Source: Anaeramoeba flamelloides
Taxonomy: Eukaryota; Metamonada; Anaeramoebidae
Reading direction: 5' to 3'
Assembly (NCBI GenBank): GCA_027625915.1
Contig: JANTQA010000023.1
Span: forward strand, 3,658,001 to 3,722,000
Length of the DNA: 64,000 nt
Of the stretch, positions 47,744 to 57,900 are shown one piece after another. Each line of letters begins with the position of its first letter. Positions within the stretch are counted from its first letter, which is position 1. The position numbers and the translations under genes were made by a program. The notes beneath the pieces were generated by a model that ran no database searches, was not told the origin of the DNA, and worked only from the letters and a program-made list of their open reading frames with translations.

Positions 47744-49625
47744 TGATGAATTCTTTTTATTAATAATATCTCCGATATTATTAATTTTTTTATTTTTTTC
47801 AAAAAATTCAGATATCCAGATTTTTCGATTTATTTTATAGGCCGGACAGTCCCATAAAAAATGATCGAAATCTTCAATGATATCAATATTTAACTTTTCT
47901 TTACATAAATCACAATTTTTATTTTTATTTTTACTTGTTACATAAGAGTACCTATTTAAACAATTAGTAAAATTTCGAAATTTTAGAATTGTTTTTGAAG
48001 CTTTCCAGTTTAAATATTTTTGTTGTTTGAAATTGCAATTTTGTTGTTTTATAATTTTTAGATATTGTTGAACTTTCCAACTAGGTGAATTTTCCAATTC
48101 GGTTAATCGAAAAACTTTTAATTCTAAATCTAATAATTTTAATCCCTTAGTGTGCCAATTAATATTTTCATTTTCCAATTTTCGAAAATTTAGTATTGTT
48201 TTTTAATTTTTTTAAATTTAAGAAATCTAATTTTTCTATCAATTTATATTTTCTTCGGTATATTTTTAATCTAGCGAGATCAATTTTTGCTTCAGTTTTA
48301 TAAATTAATCGAGGTGAATGGATATTAATTTGTAAGAAATTTGTGACTGTTTTATTGATAAATCTATCAATTCTTTCAAAATCATTTTGTTTCAAGTCAA
48401 ATATTTCAAGACCATAATAAAGTTGACTTAAAATGAGAGCTTTGAAAGAAGTTATTTTGACTCCATTGTTGAGTTTATTTTGTTGAAACAATCGATTAAG
48501 TGTTTCCAAGGACTTTTCTACTTTTTTGAAATTATATTCAAGATGTGTGTTTTTTTCTAACCAAATCCCAAGATAAAAAATATCTTTTAATTATTTTTTT
48601 TTATATTTGGTTTTTTTTATTATGTGGGTTCATCCGAATCTTTTTATTATTTCAAAAATCCTTTCTAAATTAATTTTTAGAGAGATTAATGGTCCTTTCA
48701 TAATAAGAATAAGATCATCTGCATACATTTGAACATGAACAGCTAAAGTTTTTAACTTTTCTAGTAGGAAATGAGATATAAATGCGAAAAGAATTGGTGA
48801 TAAGGGATCTCCTTGATAAACTCCAATTCCTTCTTTTTTTGTAATATCTCAAGAGCCAATTTTTAATTGTTTCATTTTTGATAAATTTTTTAATAGATTG
48901 ATATATTAACGAGTGTTGTATAGAGTCAAAACATTTTTGTATGTCTATAGTAACTACAAAGTATTCTGTATTTTTATTTTTATTTTTTATTTTTTTAAAT
49001 TTTCTTAATAAATTTAAAACAGCAATTCTTGTTCCAAAATATTTTTTAAATCCAAATTGTTTTTTTTGAAATCAAGTCCCATGAGTCATGAATTCCAATG
49101 TATATTAATTTTAAAAAAAATCTTGGAAGAGATTGATTTATAGAGATAGGTCGATAATTTAATGGTTCGCCTTCATCCCCCCGATTTATGAATAAATAAT
49201 AAATTTCTTTTTTTAATAAAATTTATACTTTTTTCAGTTTCGTCTGTTATCCAATTTAAAAAAAATATTTTGAACTGTTTTAATAAAATAATTATAATTT
49301 AATAAATATTGAATTGGTTGGTTTTTTTATAAACTTATAATGATTTATTTTGTCAAATTCTTTAACTGATTTATTTTTTTGAAATTTGATTATTTCTTTA
49401 ATTTTATCTTGATCAAAAATTTCCTTTATGTCTATTGGATTTAATGAATTTTTATTAATTTTAAATTTTTTAATATAATTAATTATATTTGTATTAGGTT
49501 TTTGACTAATTGATTTTAAAAAATCGTTATACACTGTGAATATGGTTTCATTATTTAAAAACATTTTTGTAGAAGTTTCTCTTATTTTATTTAAAATCCA
49601 AATTTAAATGAAAAAAAAAACAATT
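47744..49625 (-). mobile_element. LINE (non-LTR retrotransposon) fragment with reverse transcriptase
   Basis: Minus-strand pieces in different frames: 49564-49292 (N-terminal RT region, EIIKFQKNKSVKEFDKINH), 48831-48700 with GVYQGDPLSPILFA and YADDLILI (RT active site near 48713-48726), 48509-48168 (SFKALILSQLYYGLEIF, after the RT core) and 48178-47744 (FRNFTNCLNRYSYV, then CDLC and DHFLWDCP, a CCHC knuckle). Several frame changes and stops make it inactive. The 3' end is removed by MITE copy 3. The 5' end fades near 49625; no endonuclease domain is visible. Confidence 0.85.
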
Positions 49626-49650
49626 GTTTTAAGGGGTCTTAATTCGAAAT

Positions 49651-49860
49651 ATGAAAAATGAAGAAAGAGTATTTTTTTTATTGATTATAAAAAGAAAAAC
49701 TGAATCACTAAAATATAATGACTTGTTGGTTTTTATTTCACAAAATTTAAAAAAGTTTCTTTTATTGCTTTACAAATTTTATGGTAGAGTTCCAACGAGT
49801 ATTGAAAATGATAAGATTTGTAATGATGATAAAGGAAATATTTTTGGTTTTATGTATTAA
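49651..49860 (+). CDS. Hypothetical ORF, 69 aa
   Basis: ATG-initiated, with FVSQ-like central helix (ISQNLKKFLLLLYKFYGRVPTS) and codons that look more coding-like than nearby sequence. It could be an exon of the gene whose later part lies at 50604-50899, but no matching donor was found. Unrecognised. Confidence 0.2.
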   Translation: MKNEERVFFLLIIKRKTESLKYNDLLVFISQNLKKFLLLLYKFYGRVPTSIENDKICNDDKGNIFGFMY

Positions 49861-50157
49861 ATTAAATTGATTTATTACTATGAGTTTAAATCAGGATAAA
49901 ATAGAATTTTTTTTGTAATTAATATAACATATTTTTTCACCAAAAAAACTTGTTTATCACTTCAGAGAATATTAAAATTTTATTTCTAAGGGAAGATTAA
50001 GAAATTTTATATGAACTCAGAGATAAAGGTCTTTGATCGATGAAAAAAATACTAGTATACATGTAAACAATAATAAATTTAAAAATTAAATCTTTCATTA
50101 TATATCCCCAAAATAAACTCTGTTTCAGTCAAAGGGGTCCAACCTTTTTTTCAAATA

Positions 50158-50354
50158 CAGTCAGTTTCACTTTTAAGGCACAAACTTTCAACGAAATTTA
50201 AGGCACAAAAAAATCTCAAATTAAAGCACAATTTTTTGGAATTTTAATTTTCACAAATTATTTTACTAGAATTTGAATTGTGTGCCTTAATTTGAGATTT
50301 TTATTGTGCCTTAAATTTCGTAGAAAGTTTGTGTCTTAAAAGTGAAACTGACTG
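50158..50354. mobile_element. Palindromic MITE, copy 4
   Basis: 197 bp between TA at 50156-50157 and 50355-50356. Arms nearly identical to those of copies 3 and 5; centre in the orientation of copy 3. Just upstream of an orphan exon, possibly within its intron. Confidence 0.85.
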
Positions 50355-50603
50355 TATCAATTATTTTAAATAATTGACCTTTGAAGAACAAATAAGAAAT
50401 AAACAGAATAATAAACCTCAAAGAATTGTTGATATATGTCTGAAAGAAAACTAATTAATCAATATATTTTCTTAAAACTTGAAAAACTCAAATTCTTAGG
50501 GGATCTATTGAGAAAAACAACAATGTTCTTTTAGAACTTCTACTGGTATTCGAATAATAAATATATAACATTTTTCACTTCATTTTCCCTACTTTTCTTT
50601 TAG

Positions 50604-50899
50604 AAATTAAGCCCCCAAATGAAGTTTATTGGTATTTGAGGTCTCTATTTGAAAAAGAAAATGAAAATGAAGTGAAAATTTTTCACATTTATTTAACAAA
50701 TATCAAGATCAAAGATCTTCCTAGAATTCCAATAAAAATCAATATGATTTCTCAACAATCTTTACATGGTTTCAATGGCCTTAGAATAACATGTTTTTAC
50801 CAAGCGACTCTTGATCTTGCAATAAAAAAATTTTTTGCAACTAAATTACTTTTTAAAAAAAAAATCGAAAAAAAAAAACAGAAAAATGTGAAAAAATGA
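50604..50899 (+). CDS. Orphan 3' exon of an unrecognised gene
   Basis: After a CTTTTAG acceptor the frame reads IKPPNEVYWYLRSLFEKEN, then FHIYLTNIKIKDLPRIPIKI, then HGFNGLRITCFYQATLDLA, and ends in a Lys-rich tail with TGA at 50899. The codon at 50636 is TTG, so this is an exon, not a start. Beta-strand-like alternation suggests a globular domain I cannot name. Upstream exons not found. Confidence 0.4.
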
Positions 50900-52191
50900 T
50901 TTCAATTTTGAAAATTTCCCAAATAAATTTCTTCGGATAATATCTAGGCAAATCCTTTAAACACATGTATTATACCTATTACAACTGGACTCCTTTGACT
51001 GAAAAATAGTTTATAATAATTATCTTTGAAATAAAATTTTAATTTAAATTGTTATGAAAAGATTTTAAGGTATATAATTTTAAAATAATTATCTTATAAA
51101 AACAATTTTATAATAAAAAGATGAAAAGGGGTTTAAAATAAAAAAATAACTTCAAAATAAGTTTATAATATTGTATAAAAATTTCATAGTTTTGGGGATT
51201 TCATTATTTTATAGTTTATTTAAAAAGATTTTTTTTAATTTTTGTTTTTTAAAAAGTTTTTCTATATATCAAAAAATTTCAAGTTTTAATGATTTAAATA
51301 CTTGATTTATTAAATAATACCCATAATCAAAAGTGGTAGAAAATAAATATGTTAAATTGTCAATATATCAAAAATAGTTAATAATATTCAAATTTATTGG
51401 TTTTTAAAATAATTCTTTGGGTCGGTAAATATATCTTAGGATCGGTTAGAGTATAGTCTAATTAAGGGTATGTTAAGGTTAGTTTTGGTAGTTAGAATTG
51501 GATTGATGATAAAAATAATAATAATAAAGACATTAATTGAATCATGATGATGCTTGTTTTAAGGGACAAAAAAAAAAAAATGAATCTTAGGTGATTAAAA
51601 TTGTGTTTTGACAAATTTTTTTAAAAACTTTTATTATAAATGGTTTCTAAATTTGAGATTTCCTATATTTTTCCTAATTAAATACTACTTTTCAAAAAAT
51701 AATCTTTTATATTTTTCCTTACAAAAAGATTAAAGGGTCTACAAATCTCTCAGACCAGTGGAATTAATCGGACAACCATCACAAATATTAAAAAAGTCCA
51801 TTTATCAATTTTCATAATTAATAATATGCCCAAATTTAAATTGATAGATTCCTTCTTAGATCTTAATTATCTGACACTTTACAACTCCAAAATTTATAAT
51901 CTAATAATATATTTGAATATTTGGTCTTCAAACTGTCAAAGGTTGATCACTTAACAGAAATTTGACTGAAAAAAGATGTGATTTCTAGGTTTATCAAATT
52001 TTTTTAATAAGTGGAAATGTTGAATCTAGAAAACATTTCTGTATTAGAGTATAAAAAAAAGAGAATGTGGTCATTATTTTTGTTGGTTTTTAACTACTCG
52101 TTAATGGCTATCTGAAACATATAAAGAGAAATGTTATTTTTTTTTATTAAAAGTTACACTTTTAATTCAATTAAATGTGAAATAACTGTTC
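50900..52191. other. Intergenic stretch with G-rich patch and HTH-like remnant
   Basis: 51420-51500 is unusually G/T-rich (GGTCGG, GGTTAG, AAGGTTAG words). An HTH-like open stretch lies at 51701-51954. Otherwise A/T-rich. Confidence 0.35.
51701..51954 (+). pseudogene. Possible transposase-like remnant with helix-turn-helix
   Basis: An open frame without ATG reads LQISQTSGINRTTITNI, which has the spacing of a DNA-binding helix-turn-helix (QIS..SGIN..TI.NI), and continues to TAA at 51954. No other domain is visible. Could be a chance resemblance or a fragment of a larger element. Confidence 0.22.
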
Positions 52192-52414
52192 TTATCAGGT
52201 CGAAATGAGAATGTTATCCAAAATATCATAAGTTAACAAATTGTTGGAAGATTAGCGAAGCGGGAAACGATTCTTGATATCAGTTAATGTAGTCGAGACC
52301 GGAGTGTCGAGACACATTCACAAATATCAAGATGAGTTGAAGCGTAGTGGTTGGACAACTTTTTGTTAACTTATGATATTGATGAAATAACATTTGAAAA
52401 TGAGTACCTGATAA
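52192..52414. repeat. Long structured palindrome beside the tyrosine recombinase gene
   Basis: 223 bp with inverted ends TTATCAGGT/ACCTGATAA, then AATATCATAAGTTAACAAA mirrored near the right side. A nested inner stem pairs TCTTGATATCAGTTAATGT with ACATTCACAAATATCAAGA around a G/C-richer loop that contains two copies of TCGAGAC. Single copy in the window. It starts 79 bp beyond the stop codon of the recombinase. Confidence 0.7.
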
Positions 52415-52493
52415 TCCGAGTTAATGTATGATAAAAAGAAAATTTAGACGAAAGAAGAAGAAGAACAAAATAGAAAGAATAAAAAGTGTTAAT

Positions 52494-53737
52494 TTATTTT
52501 CTTTGGTTATAAAAATTGAAATTAATATTAGAACAATTGATTAATTTAATGTTTCCCATAAAATCATTAAAATTTCTATTCTCGTTGGAGGTCTCTTCAA
52601 CACTTTCAATTTTCTTTTCCTTGGAATTAGATCTTTTCTTTTTTAAGTCTTGTTTGATCGTTTTTTCTTTTTTGGTTTCCATTGAAACATGGCATAATGA
52701 TTCTGCAATTTGTTTATTTAGTAACCTATCTTGTCTCTTATAACAATTATAACCATTTTTAGATTGGTGTCCAGTAAAAAAACATCCCTTCCGAATCTTT
52801 TATACCCTTTATTCGAAATTTATTGATAACTGTTGAACGAGTTGAGTGGAATGTTATGTTTTTTTTTAATTTTAGAGTTTTTCACCTTTTTTTGTAAATA
52901 ACGTCTTAAAGTGCTTGCTGAAACATTACAATCTTTATAAAATTTTTTTCGATTTTTAGACCAATTAACTGAACACCAGAAACTTGCATTTGGGTGTCTT
53001 TTTGGGCAGTGGTTAAAATATTTTTTAATTATTTCATATGGATTAAATTTTGCAGCTGGATAATTAAATATAAATTTAAAATCTTCAAAACAACCCTTTT
53101 TGTTTTGAAGTTCCCTGATCGTTTTTTTTTACTCTTTGTATAATTTTTATAAAAAAGTTCTCCATCTTCTTCTTCCCATGAAACATCCCTTTGCAAAATT
53201 TGGTAATATTCACCACCTCGATATCCTGTGAATATACCAGTTAACCAGAATGCACAGACGAGTAAATCGTAAGGATCTTCTAAATCCAAACTTGATAAAA
53301 AAACGATCTTCTTCTTCCCCAGTTAACCAAGCAGTGTGTTTTCCAACTTTATTCTCTTCCTTAAGCTTATTTAAATTTCGATCGAGTGTAGATTGTGTTC
53401 TATATAACTTTTCCAAAGTGGGATAATTGTCCAATTCATTTTGTTGCCACACTCTTCTTAAATAGCTAATTAAACAATGGACCATTGTTCGGTAACTATT
53501 CCATGAATATGATTCAGTATTAACTTTTTTCAACCTCGAAATAAAAACAACCATGTATCGATCAAGTTCTTTAATGGGTATTTTTATTAATTCTCTTGTT
53601 TCTTCTTTTTCTTGTAGAAATTTTCGAAATCTCTTTGCTACTATTTCTTGGATACGTTCAGTATTTTTATTGATATATCCTTTTTCTGACTCTTCAATCA
53701 ATTCTTGAGATGAAATTAGTTTTTCTTTTTGAGACAT
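52494..53737 (-). mobile_element. Crypton-type tyrosine recombinase gene
   Basis: ATG at 53737 on the minus strand. The N-terminal part has a core-binding-like region (YMVVFISRLKKVNTESYSW, then CLISYLRRVW). The catalytic part has the first Arg in TGYRGGEYYQI, a Lys-rich strand (YTKSKKK), CPKRHPNASFWCSVNW, the HxxR box as HSTRST and TGHQS followed by GYNCYKRQ with the candidate nucleophile Tyr. A Lys/Glu-rich tail ends at 52494. Most like Crypton/KIAA1958-type recombinases; no reverse transcriptase is nearby, so it is not a DIRS element. The frame changes three times, each in a run of A or T (near 53299, 53120 and 52863), with good coding on both sides. Either recent decay or miscounted homopolymers. 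Confidence 0.72.
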
Positions 53738-53762
53738 TTAAAAATGAGATGAGTTAAAAAAA

Positions 53763-53981
53763 ATGACGATCAAGTTTTTTCTCAAAACTTTTATACTGTC
53801 GTTACAAACGCATTTTTTATCTCGCATAATTACTTCCCAATCAATTAACTCCCTTTTCTACTCAGATCTCACTTTCAATGGTCAAACCTTCAATGCCTCA
53901 TTGAATACAACAACTTATTTAAGGAGGCTAAATTTGACTGAATACATTAACTCATATAATTATATTTTATTATTCTTCTAA
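53763..53981 (+). CDS. Hypothetical ORF, 72 aa, divergent from the recombinase
   Basis: ATG-initiated 25 bp from the recombinase start, on the other strand. The product begins with a hydrophobic segment (IKFFLKTFILSL) and has several N-glycosylation-like sites (NAS, NTT, NLT). No family recognised. It may be a small gene, an accessory ORF of the Crypton, or chance. Confidence 0.25.
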   Translation: MTIKFFLKTFILSLQTHFLSRIITSQSINSLFYSDLTFNGQTFNASLNTTTYLRRLNLTEYINSYNYILLFF

Positions 53982-54900
53982 AGCATTTAAATGTTGTTTC
54001 TGAAAATTTGTTGAAATAATTGTTGTTTTTCTGGTTTAACTTAGTAAGTGTTGGAAATAATTGTGTTTTTTTTTTCATTTTTGAAGCTATTTTATACTTT
54101 AGAAAATGTAAAATTCAAACCTTTACCATTTAGCTTGTTTATCTTAAAAAAAACGATCTCACTTTGATAAAAAGGAACTTTTAGCAAAAAACAATTTTTT
54201 TCAATTATAATCTTTGGAAGTTTTTTCAGATTTTAATAAAACAGTTTATTTTTCAAAAAAAAGCTTCAATAATGTGTTAATTAACTTTAATTTTATTTTT
54301 TTTGATAAAACAGAAAATAAATAAGGATTTTAACTCTTTTGAAAAAAACATAAACGAGGAAAACTAAAAAAAAAATCAATTATTATTCAAATTAGACAAA
54401 ATTTATATTTTGTCTAAATACAAAGAGATCAGAAAAGACCAGTATATTTACATACAATAGAAATTAAATTCCAATGTTTTAGTAACAATAAATCTCCTTA
54501 AAACAATTAGTGTATATTAAAAACCAAAGTTTAACTTTTATGAATCACAAAAAAAACCCGAATATTTTGTGAAAAAATGAAAATTTTTATAAAGTCTCCT
54601 TTGTCGTCAAACTGTTATTAACTCTTTTCTCTCCCATTCTATTATTTGAAAAGACAATTTATAAATCACCATTCTAAAAGAAAACTTATCGACGAAGATT
54701 TTCGATTTTAAAAAAAAAAAAAAGACCACGAAATTTCAACAACGAAAAAGTGTGAATAAACGATCACTCAAAACCAACAAAGGGCAACTTTTCTATTTTA
54801 TTCAAAATTTGAAACTATTATCTGAAATTATAAAAAATCATTTTTTCCTATTTTTGTTACTTTGTGAAAAAAAAGTTCTTTTGGGGTATTAAAATAAAAT
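53982..54900. other. Region upstream of the alpha-kinase-fold gene
   Basis: A/T-rich; no repeat or ORF stands out. It should contain the promoter and perhaps a first exon. Confidence 0.35.
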
Positions 54901-57900
54901 ATGTACTATTTTTCGTTAATTTGTAAATCAAAAACAACAATTTCTAATGTTCTTTTTTTAAAAATATTCTTTTTATTATTCTTAAGGGATTCATCAGCGA
55001 GTTCAAACTCTGACAGTAATGATTCTACCGATTCTTCTTCAAATACAAAAGATGAAAACAAAGGACGAAAAAGAAAAAAAAAAGACAAAACAAAAAAAGT
55101 AAGCACATCACCAAATTCTTCTGAAAACCATAAAGGTACTAGTTCAAGCGAAAGCGAAAAGGAAGGGTTGAATAAGAAAAATCGTTCAACCAAAAAAAAA
55201 GATCATAAGAAAAGAAAAAAGAAAGAGAGAGGAAAAGAAAAAGAAAAAAACAAAAAAAAACAAAGTAAAAATAAAAACAAAGAGAAAGAGAAAGAGAAAG
55301 AGAAAGAGAAAGAGAAAAAGAAAAGTAAAAAGAAAAACAAAGAGAAAGAGAAAGAGAAAGAGAAAGAGAAAGAAAAGATCAAAAGAGAAAGAGAAAAAGA
55401 AAAACAAAAGAAAAATAAAAAAAATAAAAAGAAAGATAAAGAAAAGAAAAAAAAAAATGAACAAGAATTTAAAAACACTAAAAAAAAAAAAAAGAACAAA
55501 GTTTCTGATTCTTCAAATTCAAATCAAACTTCTAGTGATGATAAAAAAGATGACTCTAGTAATGACGACGGCTCTGATAATTCTAATAATTCCAAAAAAT
55601 CTGATAATTCTGACAATTCTAATGATTCTAATGATTCTGACCAATCTGACAAATCTGATGAATCCAATTCAGACGATTCTAATTCTGAATCCAATTCAGA
55701 TGATAAAAAAAAAACCAAGAAAAAAAAGAAGCATAAAAATCAAAGCAAACAACATAAAAAAAAAGAAGATGGTAAAAAAAAGAAAGAAGATAGTAAAAAA
55801 AAGAAACAAAAACACAAAAAGAAAGACAAAAAAAAAGATCCAAAAAAAAACAAAAAGAAAGAAAACATTTCGAGTTCTTCAAATTCAAATCAAACTTCTA
55901 GTGACGATAAAAAAGATGACTCTAGTAATGACGACGGCTCTGATAATTCTAATAATTCCAATAAATCTGAAAATTCTGACAATTCTAATGATTCTGACAA
56001 ATCTGATGAATCTGACAAATCTGATGAATCTGATTCAGACGATTCTAATTCTGAATCCAATTCAGATGATAAAAAAAAAACCAAGAAAAAAAAGAAGCAT
56101 AAAAATCAAAGCAAACAACATAAAAAAAAAGAAGATGGTAAGAAAAAGAAAGAAGATAGTAAAAAAAAGAAACAAAAACACAAAAAGAAAGACAAAAAAA
56201 AAGATCCAAAAAAAAACAAAAAGAAAGAAAACATTTCGAGTTCTTCAAATTCAAATCAAACTTCTAGTGATGATGAAAAAGATGACTCTAGTAATGACGA
56301 CGGCTCTGATAATTCTAATAATTCCAAAAAATCTGATAATTCTGACAATTCTAATGATTCTGATGAATCTGACAAATCTGATAAATCCGATTCAGACGAT
56401 TCAGACGATTCTAATTCTGATTCAAATTCAGAGTCAAAAAAACCAAAAAAAAAAACCAAAAATGAAAACGAAAAGAAGAATGAGAAAAAGAAAAAAAGAA
56501 AAAAAGAAAAGGAGAAGGAAAAGGAAAAGGAAAAGGAAAAGGGTAAAGAAAAGCAAAAGAAGAATGAGAAAAAGAGAAAAAAGAAAAAGGAAAAGAAAAA
56601 GGAAAAAGAAAAAGAAAAAAGAAAAGAAAAAGAAAAAAAAAAAGAAAAGGAAAAGGAAAGGGAAAAAAAAAGAGAAAGAGAAAAAGAAAGAGAAAAAGAA
56701 AATGAAAAAAAACGAAAATATTATAAGAAGAAAATCGAAATCCAAGAAAAACAAATTAAAATCTGTTTTTTAATCCGTATAACAGACCTAATCTTTAAAA
56801 ATGAAATTCTTCAACAAATCAGATCTACAATTCAATTTTATCTTAAAAAAAATCAAAAAGGGAATGAAAAAAATAAAAAAGTAATTGAATATTATATTCA
56901 AAAAAAGTTAAAAGAAAGCAAAAAAGATCTCAAGAATAATCTGATCAAAAAAGAAGCGATTGAAAAGCAAGTGAGTGCTACGTTTCAAAAGAGATTGTTT
57001 TCGTTAGTCTTTGTGATCCCATGCTTGGATGAAGAAATGGGTGTTCCTGTGCTCAACTTCACATCTGATTTTGAGACCTTGGAATCGAAAGTGGATGAAA
57101 TGTTGAAGCTGTCTGAAGTGAAATACAATTATGGGTATGAATTCCACGAAAAGCCCTCGCGATTAGAATACATTGGCATGTCTTCTGCGAATGATCTTGA
57201 TTGGGGGCAAAATCGTAACATCTTAATCCAAATGAGCGGCTCGAGTCCCTATGAGTGGAAAAAACGGGTAACGCATCGATCCAAGATCTTGACAATTTTC
57301 ACCAAGTATTATCTCCGGAAAAAAATCATTTACTATCATTGGAAAACGAACAACAAATTTAATACCAATTTAAAATTTCTGATGCAAAAGTATAAAGAGT
57401 TGTCAAATCAAAAGGTTTCTGTAAAGTGTGTCAAATACCAAAAGCAAAATTTCAAGGTGCAATTGAAAGAGGTGATTTCAAATTCAGAATTTTCAAACAA
57501 ATGCCCCGATTTTGCCAAGGATAAGCCCAATGACATCCATGATTACAAAAGGGGGGGCAGCGATAGTGACAGCGGCGGTGATAGCATCGGTGATATCGGC
57601 AGTGATAGCGACAGTGATACCTACAGTGATACCGACAATAATAATAGTGCCGAGAATTATGAAATACCAGAAAACGTTCGGAGTAAAACAGAATTGGGAA
57701 AGGTCTATGTCTTAAATGATATAGACTTTGACCAAATCCTGGATGCCGATGACGATCTTCATGTCAATTTGGAATTTCTTGAAACCAAAAAATTTACTTT
57801 CCAAGGAGGTGTTTATAAAAAGGGAGACCATCGCGTTGTATATAAAATGGTCGACGAAGAAAATAGGGAATATGTTGCCAAATTTTGGAAGAATGTTACA

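Noticed and set aside
55457-56773. 438-codon open frame overlapping the alpha-kinase-fold gene in another frame
   Set aside because: It follows from the A-rich and GATTCT-type repeats, which lack stops in several frames; its product is only Ile/Leu and Lys/Arg runs. The main frame carries the conserved C-terminal domain.
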